DNA of 64,000 bases, from contig NZ_FMBC01000001.1 in assembly GCF_900094795.1 (NCBI RefSeq), positions 62,001-126,000 on the forward strand, in the 5' to 3' direction. Positions 19,401 through 30,453 of the stretch are shown here, in pieces. The notes under the pieces are model-generated. The model searched no databases, was not told where the DNA came from, and worked only from the letters and a program-made list of their open reading frames with translations. The position numbers were made by a program, and so were the translations under genes. This DNA comes from Kosakonia oryziphila. GTDB taxonomy: Bacteria; Pseudomonadota; Gammaproteobacteria; Enterobacterales; Enterobacteriaceae. How positions within the stretch are numbered: position 1 is the stretch's first letter; each line of letters opens with the position of its first letter.

Positions 19401-21863
19401 ATGCGAGTGTTGAAGTTCGGCGGTACATCAGTGGCAAATGCAGAACGTTTTCTGCGTGTTGCCGACATTCTGGAAAGCAATGCCAGGCAAGGGCAGGTAG
19501 CGACCGTACTTTCTGCCCCGGCGAAAATCACCAACCACCTGGTGGCGATGATCGAAAAGACCATCAGTGGCCAGGATGCAGTACCGAATATTAGCGATGC
19601 AGAACGTATTTTCGCCGACCTGCTGCAAGGTCTGGCCGATGCACAACCTGGGTTTCCCCTCGCACAGTTAAAAAACTTTGTCGAACAAGAATTTGCACAG
19701 ATCAAACATGTCCTGCATGGTATCAGCCTGCTGGGGCAGTGCCCGGACAGTATCAATGCGGCGCTCATCTGCCGTGGCGAAAAACTCTCCATCGCCATTA
19801 TGGCCGGTCTGCTGGAAGCGCGTGGTCATAAAGTCAGCGTTATCGATCCGGTGGAAAAATTACTCGCCGTCGGTCACTATCTGGAATCGACGGTCGATAT
19901 TGCCGAATCAACTCGCCGTATTGCTGCCAGCCGCATCCCGCAGGATCATATGGTGCTGATGGCCGGTTTCACTGCCGGTAACGAAAAAGGTGAGCTGGTC
20001 GTGCTGGGGCGCAACGGTTCGGATTACTCTGCCGCCGTGCTGGCCGCCTGTTTACGCGCCGATTGTTGTGAGATCTGGACGGATGTCGATGGTGTCTATA
20101 CTTGCGACCCAAGGCAGGTACCGGACGCCAGGTTACTGAAGTCAATGTCGTATCAGGAGGCCATGGAGCTTTCCTATTTCGGCGCAAAAGTTCTTCACCC
20201 CCGCACGATTACCCCGATTGCTCAGTTCCAGATCCCGTGCCTGATTAAAAATACCGGCAACCCGCAAGCCCCCGGCACTCTCATTGGCGCAACGTCAGAT
20301 GAAGATGACCTGCCGGTGAAAGGGATCTCCAACCTGAACAACATGGCGATGTTTAGCGTTTCAGGCCCGGGCATGAAAGGCATGGTCGGCATGGCCGCCC
20401 GCGTATTTGCGGCGATGTCGCGCTCAGGGATTTCCGTCGTCTTGATTACCCAATCCTCTTCGGAATACAGCATCAGTTTCTGTGTGCCGCAGTCCGATTG
20501 TGTTCGCGCTCAGAAAGCGATGAATGAGGAGTTCTATCTGGAACTCAAAGAGGGGCTGCTGGAACCACTGGCGGTGATGGAGCGTTTGGCGATTATCTCC
20601 GTGGTCGGCGACGGCATGCGTACCTTGCGTGGTATCTCGGCAAAATTCTTCGCCGCTCTGGCACGCGCGAATATCAATATTGTGGCGATTGCTCAGGGCT
20701 CTTCTGAACGCTCTATCTCAGTTGTGGTGAGCAATGATGATGTGACGACTGGGGTACGCGTTACTCACCAGATGCTGTTTAATACCGACCAGGTGATTGA
20801 AGTTTTTGTCATTGGTGTTGGCGGTGTCGGCGGCGCGTTGCTGGAGCAGTTAAAACGTCAACAAGGCTGGTTGAAAAACAAGCATATCGATCTGCGCGTC
20901 TGCGGCGTGGCGAATTCAAAAGCGCTGATGACCAATGTGCATGGCCTGAATCTGGAAAACTGGCAGGCTGAAATGGCGGAGGCGAAAGAGCCTTTCAATC
21001 TGGGGCGCTTGATCCGTCTGGTAAAAGAGTATCATCTGCTTAACCCGGTGATTGTTGACTGTACTTCCAGTCAGGCGGTGGCCGATCAGTACGCGGATTT
21101 CCTGCGGGAAGGTTTCCACGTTGTCACGCCGAATAAGAAAGCCAACACTTCGTCACTGGATTACTATCACCAGTTGCGTCGTGCAGCGGAGAAATCTCGC
21201 CGTAAGTTCCTTTATGACACCAACGTTGGTGCAGGCCTGCCGGTGATTGAAAACCTGCAAAACCTGCTCAACGCCGGTGATGAGTTACAACATTTTTCCG
21301 GGATCCTTTCTGGCTCACTGTCGTTTATTTTCGGCAAACTGGATGAGGGAATGAACCTCTCTGAAGCCACAGCGCTGGCACGCGAGTTGGGTTACACCGA
21401 ACCGGACCCGCGAGACGATCTCTCCGGGATGGATGTCGCACGTAAGCTGCTGATTCTGGCCCGTGAAACCGGGCGAGAACTGGAGCTTTCTGATATCGTC
21501 ATTGAGCCCGTCTTACCCGCAACGTTTGATGCGTCCGGCGATGTTGAGAGCTTAATGGCGCGCCTGCCGCAACTGGATGACGAGTTCGCCTCTCGCGTGG
21601 CGCAAGCCCGCGATGAAGGAAAAGTGCTGCGTTATGTTGGTAATATTGAGGAAGATGGCACTTGTCGTGTGAAGATCGCCGCTGTTGACGGTAATGATCC
21701 ACTCTACAAAGTGAAAAATGGTGAGAATGCGTTGGCGTTCTACAGCCACTATTATCAGCCGCTGCCGTTGGTATTACGTGGTTACGGCGCGGGTAACGAT
21801 GTAACAGCGGCTGGCGTCTTTGCCGACCTGCTGCGTACCCTGTCCTGGAAGTTAGGAGTCTGA
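19401..21863 (+). CDS. thrA: Bifunctional aspartokinase I / homoserine dehydrogenase I
   Basis: A protein of 820 aa, the standard length. The N-terminal aspartokinase begins [17 protein letters not shown] and holds [15 protein letters not shown]. Central ACT regulatory domains mediate feedback by threonine. The C-terminal homoserine dehydrogenase has the nucleotide-binding [15 protein letters not shown] and the [10 protein letters not shown] active-site region. It catalyses the first and third steps from aspartate to threonine. One base separates it from thrB. Confidence 0.98.
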   Translation: MRVLKFGGTSVANAERFLRVADILESNARQGQVATVLSAPAKITNHLVAMIEKTISGQDAVPNISDAERIFADLLQGLADAQPGFPLAQLKNFVEQEFAQIKHVLHGISLLGQCPDSINAALICRGEKLSIAIMAGLLEARGHKVSVIDPVEKLLAVGHYLESTVDIAESTRRIAASRIPQDHMVLMAGFTAGNEKGELVVLGRNGSDYSAAVLAACLRADCCEIWTDVDGVYTCDPRQVPDARLLKSMSYQEAMELSYFGAKVLHPRTITPIAQFQIPCLIKNTGNPQAPGTLIGATSDEDDLPVKGISNLNNMAMFSVSGPGMKGMVGMAARVFAAMSRSGISVVLITQSSSEYSISFCVPQSDCVRAQKAMNEEFYLELKEGLLEPLAVMERLAIISVVGDGMRTLRGISAKFFAALARANINIVAIAQGSSERSISVVVSNDDVTTGVRVTHQMLFNTDQVIEVFVIGVGGVGGALLEQLKRQQGWLKNKHIDLRVCGVANSKALMTNVHGLNLENWQAEMAEAKEPFNLGRLIRLVKEYHLLNPVIVDCTSSQAVADQYADFLREGFHVVTPNKKANTSSLDYYHQLRRAAEKSRRKFLYDTNVGAGLPVIENLQNLLNAGDELQHFSGILSGSLSFIFGKLDEGMNLSEATALARELGYTEPDPRDDLSGMDVARKLLILARETGRELELSDIVIEPVLPATFDASGDVESLMARLPQLDDEFASRVAQARDEGKVLRYVGNIEEDGTCRVKIAAVDGNDPLYKVKNGENALAFYSHYYQPLPLVLRGYGAGNDVTAAGVFADLLRTLSWKLGV

Positions 21864-21864
21864 C

Positions 21865-22794
21865 ATGGTGAAGGTGTATGCTCCGGCTTCAAGTGCCAAT
21901 ATGAGTGTTGGCTTTGATGTGCTGGGCGCGGCGGTAACGCCGGTAGATGGAACTTTGCTGGGCGATAATGTTTCGGTGGAAGCCGCAAAGCATTTCAGCC
22001 TGAAAAATATTGGCCGTTTTGCCAGTAAATTACCGACTGAACCGCATGAAAATATTGTTTATCAGTGCTGGGAACTGTTCTGCCAGACGATTGGTAAACA
22101 GGTTCCGGTGGCAATGACGCTGGAAAAAAACATGCCGATTGGATCGGGGCTCGGTTCCAGCGCTTGTTCTGTTGTCGCCGCTCTGGTGGCGATGAACGAG
22201 TACTGCGGTAAACCGCTGGACGATACGCGCATGCTGGCGCTGATGGGCGAGCTGGAAGGGCGCATTTCAGGCAGCGTGCATTACGATAACGTCGCACCCT
22301 GTTTCCTCGGCGGTATGCAGTTGATGATCGAGGAAAGCGGCATTATCAGCCAGCAGGTGCCAGGTTTTGATGAATGGTTGTGGGTGCTGGCTTATCCGGG
22401 TATTAAAGTCTCAACGGCGGAAGCGCGCGCTATTTTGCCCGCACAATATCGCCGTCAGGATTGCATCGCTCACGGCCGGCATCTGGCGGGCTTTATTCAC
22501 GCCTGCTACACCCGCCAGCCCGCGCTGGCGGCAAAATTGATGAAAGACGTTATTGCCGAGCCGTACCGCATGAAATTGCTGCCGGGCTTTGGCGAAGCGC
22601 GTCAAGCAGTGGCTGATATTGGCGCGTTGGCCTGTGGGATCTCCGGTTCCGGGCCAACGTTGTTTGCTCTGTGTGATAAGCCGGATACCGCCCAGCGCGT
22701 AGCCGACTGGCTTGGCAAACACTATCTGCAAAATCAAGAAGGCTTTGTTCATATTTGCCGGCTGGATACGGCGGGCGCACGAGTAGTGGGATAA
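21865..22794 (+). CDS. thrB: Homoserine kinase
   Basis: GHMP kinase of 309 aa that phosphorylates homoserine. The ATP-loop [13 protein letters not shown] is at about residues 90-102, and the N-terminal [19 protein letters not shown] and the C-terminal [12 protein letters not shown] are visible. AGGAG inside the thrA end serves as ribosome binding site, which implies translational coupling. Confidence 0.98.
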   Translation: MVKVYAPASSANMSVGFDVLGAAVTPVDGTLLGDNVSVEAAKHFSLKNIGRFASKLPTEPHENIVYQCWELFCQTIGKQVPVAMTLEKNMPIGSGLGSSACSVVAALVAMNEYCGKPLDDTRMLALMGELEGRISGSVHYDNVAPCFLGGMQLMIEESGIISQQVPGFDEWLWVLAYPGIKVSTAEARAILPAQYRRQDCIAHGRHLAGFIHACYTRQPALAAKLMKDVIAEPYRMKLLPGFGEARQAVADIGALACGISGSGPTLFALCDKPDTAQRVADWLGKHYLQNQEGFVHICRLDTAGARVVG

Positions 22795-22797
22795 CCA

Positions 22798-24084
22798 ATG
22801 AAACTCTACAATTTAAAAGATCACAACGAGCAGGTCAGCTTTGCGCAGGCCGTAACGCAGGGGCTTGGCAAAAATCAGGGCCTGTTTTTCCCGCACGAGC
22901 TGCCGGAATTTAACCTGACGGAAATCGACGCCATGCTGGAGCAGGATTTCGTCAGCCGTAGCGCGAAGATCCTTGCCGCTTTTATTGGCGATGAAATTCC
23001 GCAGGATGAACTGGAAGCGCGGGTACGCGCCGCGTTTGCTTTCCCGGCGCCGGTTAAACCGGTAGAGAGTGATATCGGCTGTCTGGAGCTGTTCCATGGG
23101 CCGACGCTGGCGTTTAAAGATTTCGGCGGACGTTTTATGGCGCAGATGCTGAGCACCATCAGCGGCGACAAACCGGTGACCATTCTGACTGCTACCTCGG
23201 GTGATACCGGCGCTGCAGTAGCACATGCCTTCTACGGCATGAAAAATGTGCGCGTGGTGATCCTCTATCCGCAAGGCAAAATCAGCCCGTTGCAGGAAAA
23301 ACTGTTCTGTACGCTGGGTGGTAACATCGAAACTGTGGCGATCGATGCTGACTTCGATGCCTGCCAGGCGTTGGTGAAACAGGCCTTCGACGATGAAGAA
23401 CTGAAAGCTGCGCTGGGGCTGAACTCGGCGAACTCGATCAATATCAGCCGATTGCTGGCGCAGATTTGTTACTACTTCGAAGCAGTCGCACAGCTGCCGC
23501 AGGAAGCGCGCAACCAACTGGTGGTTTCCGTACCGAGCGGTAACTTCGGCGATTTGACCGCTGGTTTGCTGGCGAAATCGCTGGGACTGCCGATCAAACG
23601 CTTTATCGCAGCGACCAATGCCAACGATACCGTGCCACGTTTCCTCAAAGAGGGGCAATGGCAGCCAAAAGCGACGCAAGCGACGCTCTCAAATGCCATG
23701 GATGTTAGCCAGCCGAATAACTGGCCGCGTGTTGAAGAGCTGTTCCGCCGTAAAATCTGGCGTCTGAATGAGCTGGGTTATGCTGCTGTGGACGATGAAA
23801 CGACGAAAGCAGCCATGCGCGAGCTGAAGGATAAAGGCTATGTTTCAGAGCCGCATGCCGCGATCGCCTGGCGCGCTCTGCGCGATCAGCTTAATCCGGG
23901 CGAGTACGGTCTGTTCCTCGGTACGGCTCATCCTGCGAAATTCAAAGAGAGCGTAGAAGAGATTTTGGGCGAATCGTTGCCGCTGCCGAAAGAGCTGGCA
24001 GACCGCGCGGATCTGCTGCTGCTTTCCCACCACTTGCCTGCGGATTTTGCTGCATTACGTCAGTTGATGATGCGTAACGCGTAA
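22798..24084 (+). CDS. thrC: Threonine synthase
   Basis: PLP enzyme of 428 aa that converts O-phosphohomoserine to threonine. The PLP lysine is Lys107 in LAFKDFGGRF. TSGDTGAAVAHAF and VSVPSGNFGDLTAGLLAKSLG bind the cofactor phosphate and substrate. Last gene of the thr operon, three bases after thrB. Confidence 0.98.
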   Translation: MKLYNLKDHNEQVSFAQAVTQGLGKNQGLFFPHELPEFNLTEIDAMLEQDFVSRSAKILAAFIGDEIPQDELEARVRAAFAFPAPVKPVESDIGCLELFHGPTLAFKDFGGRFMAQMLSTISGDKPVTILTATSGDTGAAVAHAFYGMKNVRVVILYPQGKISPLQEKLFCTLGGNIETVAIDADFDACQALVKQAFDDEELKAALGLNSANSINISRLLAQICYYFEAVAQLPQEARNQLVVSVPSGNFGDLTAGLLAKSLGLPIKRFIAATNANDTVPRFLKEGQWQPKATQATLSNAMDVSQPNNWPRVEELFRRKIWRLNELGYAAVDDETTKAAMRELKDKGYVSEPHAAIAWRALRDQLNPGEYGLFLGTAHPAKFKESVEEILGESLPLPKELADRADLLLLSHHLPADFAALRQLMMRNA

Positions 24085-24279
24085 TTTCTCTGCTTCCCCT
24101 GCCTGCAAGCGGGGGAATCAGGGAGAAATTATGTAGAAAAATGGCAGAGAAAACGGATGAATTCCCAATAAATGCGGGGGTTAAAATATTAGGATTGCGG
24201 ACAATAACGCCATCCTCTGGGGGCGCGTAATCTCCTGACATCGGCCCATAACGGGCAAGATGATGCAAAGGAGTAACCT

Positions 24280-24567
24280 ATGTTGAAACCTGTAATGTTA
24301 GCGCTTTCCATGATGTTGGTGGCTCCTCTGGCGGTGCAGGCCGCAGAAATCACCCTTGTGCCGGCAGTGAAACTGCAAATCGGCGATCGTGACCACAGTG
24401 GTAACTACTGGGACGGTGGCCACTGGCGCGATCATGACTGGTGGCAGAGACACTACGAATGGCGTGAGAACCGCTGGCAGCCGCACGGCCATTTTGACGA
24501 CCGGCATGGTGATCACCATGACGATCATCGTGGCGGGCCAGATGATGACTGGCATCGCCATCCATAA
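24280..24567 (+). CDS. yaaX: Small secreted DUF2502-type protein YaaX
   Basis: A protein of 95 aa with a signal peptide ([17 protein letters not shown], cut near residue 21). The YaaX/YpeC-like core [34 protein letters not shown] follows. The tail is extremely rich in His and Asp (about 14 His in the last 40 residues), which suggests metal binding in the periplasm. AAGGAG precedes the ATG. The function is unknown. It sits between thrC and yaaA as in E. coli. Confidence 0.85.
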   Translation: MLKPVMLALSMMLVAPLAVQAAEITLVPAVKLQIGDRDHSGNYWDGGHWRDHDWWQRHYEWRENRWQPHGHFDDRHGDHHDDHRGGPDDDWHRHP

Positions 24568-24604
24568 CTTTTCTGACCCTCTCACGACCTGGAGAGGGTT
24601 TTTC

Positions 24605-25378
24605 TTACTGTTCGTGCCGCTTAAACACCAACTCTTCCTGCGATGAAACTTCCCGATCAAAGAAATAGCCTTCGCTGTTAAACCCAGTTAATTGCTCCGG
24701 TTTCGTCAGGCGATTCTCAATAATAAAACGGCTCATCAGACCGCGTGCTTTTTTGGCGTAGAAGCTGATGACTTTGAACTTGCCGTTTTTCTCGTCAAGA
24801 AACACAGGTTTAATGATCCGGGCGTTCAGCTTTTGCGTTTTGACCGATTTGAAATACTCATCAGAGGCCAGGTTGATAACGATCTCATCGCCTTGTGCCG
24901 CAATGGCTTCGTTGAGCTTGTGAGTGATCTCGTCGCCCCAGAACTGGTAGAGATCTTTTCCTTTGGCATTTTCCAGGCGAATACCCATCTCCAGCCGGTA
25001 CGGCTGCATCAGATCCAGTGGACGCAGCACGCCGTATAAACCGGAAAGCATACGCAAATGTTGCTGCGCGAAATCGAAATCCGCATCGCTAAAGGTTTCT
25101 GCCTGTAAGCCGGTATAGACATCCCCTTTAAATGCCAGAATGGCCTGGCGTGCATTTTCCGGGTTGAAATCAGGTTGCCAGTCGTGAAAACGCGTGGCGT
25201 TCAGATCGGCCAGCTTGTCGCTGATCCCCATTAGCGCTTTGATTTGCGGCGCGGAGAGCTTACGCGCGCTGTTAATCAGTTGCTGTGAGTGATCCAGCAG
25301 TTCCGGCCGGGTAAAACGCGTGGTCGCCAGCGGACTCTGGTAATCGAGGGTTTTGGCAGGTGAAATAAGAATCAGCAT
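24605..25378 (-). CDS. yaaA: Peroxide stress resistance protein YaaA
   Basis: DUF328 protein of 257 aa that limits free intracellular iron under hydrogen peroxide stress in E. coli. The typical N-terminus [15 protein letters not shown], the core [22 protein letters not shown] and the C-terminal [15 protein letters not shown] are visible. It is transcribed on the minus strand, downstream of yaaJ. Confidence 0.95.
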   Translation of the reverse strand: MLILISPAKTLDYQSPLATTRFTRPELLDHSQQLINSARKLSAPQIKALMGISDKLADLNATRFHDWQPDFNPENARQAILAFKGDVYTGLQAETFSDADFDFAQQHLRMLSGLYGVLRPLDLMQPYRLEMGIRLENAKGKDLYQFWGDEITHKLNEAIAAQGDEIVINLASDEYFKSVKTQKLNARIIKPVFLDEKNGKFKVISFYAKKARGLMSRFIIENRLTKPEQLTGFNSEGYFFDREVSSQEELVFKRHEQ

Positions 25379-25458
25379 ACTCAGTCCTTGCTGTGCGAGA
25401 AATTTCCGCTGACTTTAGCAAAAAAACCGACAGACTTGATCGATAGTTGCGATTAGCG

Positions 25459-26889
25459 CTATGAGCGGGGAATGTCATCCCAACTGCCTGGCGCCAGTTG
25501 ACGCTTTATTTCCGGATAACGCTGCGGGTCGAAGAGCGGCATGACTCCCAGTTTGCGCTGGCGCAGATAGTCACGAGCCAGCAATCTGACCACCGGTGAA
25601 AGCAGCAAAATGGCGGTCAGGTTGATCATCGCCATCAGCGCCATCACAACATCGGCAATGTGCCAGATAAGCGGTACGCTGAATATGGGGCCTGCCACTA
25701 CCATCGATAAAATACCGATGCGCAGCAGCCAGAGGTTTCGATTACTGTGGCAGCGTAAAAAGATCAGATTATTTTCCGCATAAATATAATTCGTGACGAT
25801 CGAAGTAAATGCGAAGAACAGGACGATACAGGCGACAAATCCCGCGCCCCAGCCACCGATCAATGAGGTCATGGCTTGCTGCAATTGTTGGATGCCACCA
25901 AATGCATCGCTTAGTGGAATCGTACTCGGCAGCAACAATACCAGCGCGCTGGCGGTGCAAACCAGGAAGGTATCCACCAGCACGCCGATCATTTGCACAA
26001 TTCCCTGTGCTACCGGGTGCGGCGGCCATGAGGCGGCCATAGCGGCGGCGTTAGGCGAGGATCCCAGCCCGGCTTCGTTGGCAAATATACTGCGCTGAAA
26101 ACCGCTGGTCATTGCCTGACTCAGGGTGTATGCCATCGTGCCTGTCGCCGCTTCCTGCCAGCCGAAAGCGCTTTTAATGATGGTAGTAAAAATCCCTGGC
26201 AGTAAGTTGGCATGCCAAAGACTAAGGCTCAAACCGACCAGAATCCAGGCAAGCCCTACCACTGGCACCAACCACTGCATCAGCCGGGCGGTAGGTTTTA
26301 ATCCCCTAACGATGAAAAAGAGAATGCAGAGCGCCAGTGCCATGCCGCTGGCGATTCCCGGCACGCCCCACGCAAAGTGCATGGCCCGTGCGACGGCGCT
26401 GGACTGAATAGTATTAAACACCAGACCATACGTGAGCAGCGGGAACACTGAGAAAAGCACGCCCATCCAGCGCATACCTAAACCGCGCGCCATGTACCAT
26501 GCCGGGCCGCCGCGAAACTGATTTTCTGTATCACGCTCTTTATAGAGCTGTGCCAGTGAGCATTCTGCAAAGCTGATTACCATACCGATGAGCGCGGCGA
26601 TCCACATCCAGAAAACAGCGCCTGGCCCGCCGGAGGTTAAAGCAAAAGCCACGCCCGCCAGGTTGCCGCTGCCCAGCCGTGTTGCCAGGCTCAGACAGAG
26701 TGCCTGGTAAGCGGTGATCGCGTTGGGTTGTGGTGAGCGGCTACTTTTAAGGCTTTTGCCAAAGTCACGCAGAAAACGAAAGGGGACAAACTGACTGCGT
26801 ACAGCAAACCAGATACCTGCCGCTGCCAGCAAGTACACCATGAATGAACCCCAAAGTATTTCACTGATAAATGAGAAAAATTCTGGCAT
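25459..26889 (-). CDS. yaaJ: Sodium:alanine/glycine symporter family protein YaaJ
   Basis: AGCS-family transporter of 476 aa with about ten membrane segments. LATRLGSGNLAGVAFALTSGGPGAVFWMW and ANEAGLGSSPNAAAMAASW are family signatures. I chose the ATG at 26889 (MPEFF): AGAGGA lies eight bases upstream of it, while the in-frame ATG two codons earlier would touch the ribosome binding site. The substrate is unproven, most likely a small neutral amino acid. Divergent from talB. Confidence 0.93.
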   Translation of the reverse strand: MPEFFSFISEILWGSFMVYLLAAAGIWFAVRSQFVPFRFLRDFGKSLKSSRSPQPNAITAYQALCLSLATRLGSGNLAGVAFALTSGGPGAVFWMWIAALIGMVISFAECSLAQLYKERDTENQFRGGPAWYMARGLGMRWMGVLFSVFPLLTYGLVFNTIQSSAVARAMHFAWGVPGIASGMALALCILFFIVRGLKPTARLMQWLVPVVGLAWILVGLSLSLWHANLLPGIFTTIIKSAFGWQEAATGTMAYTLSQAMTSGFQRSIFANEAGLGSSPNAAAMAASWPPHPVAQGIVQMIGVLVDTFLVCTASALVLLLPSTIPLSDAFGGIQQLQQAMTSLIGGWGAGFVACIVLFFAFTSIVTNYIYAENNLIFLRCHSNRNLWLLRIGILSMVVAGPIFSVPLIWHIADVVMALMAMINLTAILLLSPVVRLLARDYLRQRKLGVMPLFDPQRYPEIKRQLAPGSWDDIPRS

Positions 26890-27185
26890 TAACATTCCTC
26901 TTGTTGATGCCGGGTTATGACCTGTGACGAGGCTGCTGGTGGGAGCACATCACTTCGCAGGCAATTAATTAGCAGAGTTTACCATACTATTGACACAGCA
27001 TTGTCTGCGGTTGCGCTGGCAGGGCGTCGTGTTATCATCAGGGCAGACCGGTTACATCCCCCTAACAAGTATACTCGTCATACTTCACGTTCAGGTGCGC
27101 TGGCCGCGTTTGTGCTCCAGGAGTGCAAATGTGTCGTGGGCCAAACATGAATTATTCAGGGTATCGTTTAAAGAGAAACATTATC

Positions 27186-28139
27186 ATGACGGATAAATTG
27201 ACCTCCCTGCGTCAGTACACAACAGTCGTGGCTGATACCGGAGATATTGCGGCAATGAAACTGTACCAGCCGCAGGATGCAACAACGAACCCTTCTCTGA
27301 TCCTTGGCGCCGCCCAAATCCCGGAATACCGTAAGCTGATCGATGATGCCGTAACATGGGCTCGTGCTCAGAGCAGCAATCACGCGCAGCAGGTTGTTGA
27401 CGCGACAGATCGCCTGGCGGTGAACATTGGTCTGGAAATCCTCAAACTGATCCCTGGCCGTATCTCTACTGAGGTTGATGCTCGTCTCTCTTACGACACC
27501 GAAGCCTCTATCGCCAAAGCGAAACGCCTGATCAAGATGTATAACGATGCTGGTATCAGCAACGATCGTATCCTGATCAAACTGGCCTCTACCTGGCAGG
27601 GTATTCGCGCGGCCGAACAACTGGAGAAAGAGGGCATCAACTGTAACCTGACTCTGCTGTTCTCCTTCGCGCAGGCGCGTGCATGTGCCGAAGCGGGCGT
27701 ATTCCTGATCTCCCCGTTTGTAGGTCGTATCCTCGACTGGTACAAAGCCAACACCGACAAGAAAGAGTACGCGCCGGCAGAAGATCCAGGTGTGGTTTCC
27801 GTAACCGAAATTTACCAGTACTACAAACAGCACGGTTATGAAACCGTGGTGATGGGCGCCAGCTTCCGTAATACGGGTGAGATCACCGAACTGGCTGGCT
27901 GCGACCGTCTGACTATCGCCCCGGCGTTGCTGAAAGAGCTGTCTGAAAGTGCTGGCACCATCGAGCGCAAACTGGCGTATACCGGTGAAGTGAAAGCTCG
28001 TCCGGAACGTATCACCGAAGCGGAGTTCCTGTGGCAGCATAACCAGGATCCGATGGCGGTGGATAAACTGGCTGATGGTATCCGTAAGTTTGCCGTTGAC
28101 CAGGAAAAACTGGAAAAAATGATCGGCGATCTGCTGTAA
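27186..28139 (+). CDS. talB: Transaldolase B
   Basis: Pentose phosphate pathway enzyme that transfers a dihydroxyacetone unit from sedoheptulose-7-phosphate to glyceraldehyde-3-phosphate. It is 317 aa from the ATG at 27186 ([12 protein letters not shown]). The Schiff-base lysine is Lys132 in [11 protein letters not shown], and the DATTNPSLI signature is near residue 31. The codon choice looks strongly biased, as in highly expressed genes. Confidence 0.97.
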   Translation: MTDKLTSLRQYTTVVADTGDIAAMKLYQPQDATTNPSLILGAAQIPEYRKLIDDAVTWARAQSSNHAQQVVDATDRLAVNIGLEILKLIPGRISTEVDARLSYDTEASIAKAKRLIKMYNDAGISNDRILIKLASTWQGIRAAEQLEKEGINCNLTLLFSFAQARACAEAGVFLISPFVGRILDWYKANTDKKEYAPAEDPGVVSVTEIYQYYKQHGYETVVMGASFRNTGEITELAGCDRLTIAPALLKELSESAGTIERKLAYTGEVKARPERITEAEFLWQHNQDPMAVDKLADGIRKFAVDQEKLEKMIGDLL

Positions 28140-28146
28140 TCCTCAG

Positions 28147-28176
28147 GCGTGGCCGGTTTTCCGGTCACGCTTCTTC
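28147..28176 (+). terminator. Terminator after talB
   Basis: GCGTGGCCGG (28147-28156) pairs with CCGGTCACGC (28161-28170) around TTTT, with one G-T pair. A T/C-rich tail TTCTTCTC follows eight bases after the talB stop. Confidence 0.8.
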
Positions 28177-28246
28177 TCTCCCTACTGTCTGCCTTTCCCC
28201 TCAGCGTGTATCATTTCGTTAAATAGTTTTTTTGAACGGAATGAAT

Positions 28247-28834
28247 ATGGACACACTACGCATTGGTTTAGTTTCGGTTTCCGATCGCGCATCCAGCGGT
28301 ATTTACCAGGACAAAGGTATTCCTGCGCTCGAGGAGTGGCTGGCGAGCGCGCTGACAACCCCGTTTCAGATAGAGACCCGATTGATCCCGGACGAGCAAA
28401 GCATCATTGAACAAACACTGTGCGAGCTGGTGGATGAGATGAGTTGCCACCTGGTACTAACGACTGGAGGCACTGGGCCTGCGCGGCGTGACGTAACGCC
28501 GGACGCGACGCTGGCTGTAGCCGATCGCGAAATGCCGGGGTTTGGTGAACAGATGCGGCAAATAAGCCTCAATTTTGTACCGACGGCGATCCTCTCCCGC
28601 CAGGTTGGTGTCATCCGCAAACAAGCATTGATCCTGAATTTGCCCGGCCAGCCTAAATCGATCAAAGAGACGCTGGAAGGTCTGAAAAGCGCTGACGGCG
28701 AAGTGAAAGTGCCCGGTATTTTTGCCAGTGTTCCGTATTGTGTACAGTTGCTTGACGGGCCTTATGTTGAAACCAATCCGCAAGTCGTAGCATCTTTCCG
28801 GCCAAAAAATGCAAGACGTGAAACATTATCCTAA
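28247..28834 (+). CDS. mog: Molybdopterin adenylyltransferase
   Basis: Adenylates molybdopterin before molybdenum insertion (MoCo synthesis). It is 195 aa from the ATG at 28247 (MDTLRIGLVSVSDRASSG); a nearby in-frame ATG would add five residues. The MoaB/Mog signature LVLTTGGTGPARRDVTPDAT and REMPGFGEQMR are visible. It stands between talB and a transporter gene that is not at this place in E. coli. Confidence 0.95.
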   Translation: MDTLRIGLVSVSDRASSGIYQDKGIPALEEWLASALTTPFQIETRLIPDEQSIIEQTLCELVDEMSCHLVLTTGGTGPARRDVTPDATLAVADREMPGFGEQMRQISLNFVPTAILSRQVGVIRKQALILNLPGQPKSIKETLEGLKSADGEVKVPGIFASVPYCVQLLDGPYVETNPQVVASFRPKNARRETLS

Positions 28835-28960
28835 AAGTTAGCCTTTTCTGAAATAAAGACGGCGAACCATGGCGTGTTGATTCATTTACGGTATAGTAAT
28901 TTTTAATTTACACACTTCGTAATAGTTAAATCAGCACTCTCTATTTACAAATGGTTCGCT

Positions 28961-30268
28961 ATGTCAAATGCCACTCGTCCTCTGAACAAACAGGATTATA
29001 AAACGCTGACGCTTGCTGCCCTCGGTGGTGCGCTGGAGTTTTACGATTTCATCATTTTCGTCTTCTTCGCCGCCGTGGTTGGCGAGCTTTTCTTCCCGGC
29101 CGATATTCCGGAATGGCTGCGTCAGGTGCAAACCTTTGGCATTTTTGCCGCCGGTTATCTGGCGCGTCCGCTTGGTGGCATTGTCATGGCGCACTTCGGC
29201 GATCTAGTCGGACGCAAGAAGATGTTTACCCTGAGCATTCTGCTGATGGCGTTGCCGACGCTGGCGATTGGCTTGCTGCCAACGTATGCCTCAACAGGCA
29301 TTATGGCGCCGCTGTTGCTGCTCTTGATGCGCGTTTTACAGGGGGCGGCTATCGGTGGTGAAGTGCCAGGCGCGTGGGTGTTTGTGGCGGAACATGTTCC
29401 GGCGCGTCGTATCGGTATTGCTTGTGGTACGTTGACCGCGGGACTGACCGTAGGGATTTTGCTCGGTTCGGTGGTAGCGACGCTGGTTAATACCAGCATG
29501 ACGCAGCAGGCTATTCATGATGGCGGCTGGCGTATTCCGTTTCTGCTGGGCGGCGCATTTGGCCTGGTGGCGATGTATCTGCGCCGTTGGTTACAAGAAA
29601 CACCGATTTTTCTTGAGATGCAGCAACGTAAAGCGCTGGCGCAGGAATTACCTGTTAAATCGGTCGTGCTGAAACATAAAAAAGCAGTGGTGATTTCCAT
29701 GCTGCTGACCTGGCTGCTTTCCGCCGGGATTGTGGTGGTCATTCTGATGTCGCCGGTATGGCTGCAAAAACAGTATGGTTTTGCTCCGGCCCTGACGTTG
29801 CAGGCCAACAGCATCGCGACCATTATGCTGTGCTTCGGTTGTCTGGCCGCCGGGCTGTTGGTCGATAAATTTGGCGCCAGTCGCACCTTTATTATTGGCA
29901 GCGTGCTGCTTGCCTGTGCCAGTTGGTTTTTCTACCACCTGGTGGGAACACACCCTGAGCAGCTTTTTGTCCTCTATGGCCTCGTGGGGCTGTGCGTTGG
30001 TGTGGTCGGCGCGGTTCCTTACGTAATGGTGCGGGCGTTTCCGGCGGAGGTTCGCTTCACGGGAATTTCATTCTCGTATAACGTCTCATACGCTATTTTC
30101 GGTGGCCTGACGCCGATTGCGGTGACTATGCTAATGGGCGTTTCGCCGATGGCGCCTGCCTGGTATGTGCTGGCGCTGTCGCTTATCGGTTTAGCGCTGG
30201 GGATCTGGCTGCGCCAGGATCTCCATCACCAGGATAGCGTAGCAGAGCAGCCGGTAGAGCAAGCATAA
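28961..30268 (+). CDS. MFS transporter, metabolite:H+ symporter (MHS) type
   Basis: A protein of 435 aa with about 12 membrane segments. The N-terminal ALGGALEFYDFIIFVFFAAVVG is typical of MHS-family symporters (ProP, ShiA, citrate and alpha-ketoglutarate carriers). The MFS motif between helices 2 and 3 is visible (FGDLVGRKKMF), and the sequence GLVGLCVGVVGAVPYVMVRAFPAEVRFTGISFSYN marks the second half. The substrate cannot be read from sequence; a small carboxylate or amino acid derivative is likely. A possible promoter lies in the AT-rich 127 bases before it. The base composition is like that of neighbouring genes. Confidence 0.88.
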   Translation: MSNATRPLNKQDYKTLTLAALGGALEFYDFIIFVFFAAVVGELFFPADIPEWLRQVQTFGIFAAGYLARPLGGIVMAHFGDLVGRKKMFTLSILLMALPTLAIGLLPTYASTGIMAPLLLLLMRVLQGAAIGGEVPGAWVFVAEHVPARRIGIACGTLTAGLTVGILLGSVVATLVNTSMTQQAIHDGGWRIPFLLGGAFGLVAMYLRRWLQETPIFLEMQQRKALAQELPVKSVVLKHKKAVVISMLLTWLLSAGIVVVILMSPVWLQKQYGFAPALTLQANSIATIMLCFGCLAAGLLVDKFGASRTFIIGSVLLACASWFFYHLVGTHPEQLFVLYGLVGLCVGVVGAVPYVMVRAFPAEVRFTGISFSYNVSYAIFGGLTPIAVTMLMGVSPMAPAWYVLALSLIGLALGIWLRQDLHHQDSVAEQPVEQA

Positions 30269-30410
30269 ACATTATGGAACCACAGGCTCCGTTTTCAGTT
30301 TGAGTGGGCCGGGGATAATTAACAGCGAAAAGTTCTGCTTTTATGCAGCAGGTTAATAAAAGACTGTAACGACTGAGGGCAGGAAAATATCAGAAATAGG
30401 GATAGAGAAG

Positions 30411-30438
30411 AAATGCGAAGCCGGGCTTCGCATTTTAG
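30411..30438. terminator. Perfect hairpin between the MHS transporter and satP
   Basis: AAATGCGAAGC (30411-30421) pairs perfectly with GCTTCGCATTT (30425-30435) around a three-base loop. It lies just past the satP stop on the minus strand. It probably ends satP and perhaps also the facing transporter transcript. Confidence 0.8.
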
Positions 30439-30453
30439 CAGTCAGCGCAGAAA

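Noticed and set aside
24298..24660. 120-aa ORF antisense to yaaX and overlapping other frames
   Set aside because: Overlaps a well-supported gene with a signal peptide and ribosome binding site; the product is low-complexity Val/Met and looks like a shadow of the His/Asp repeat.
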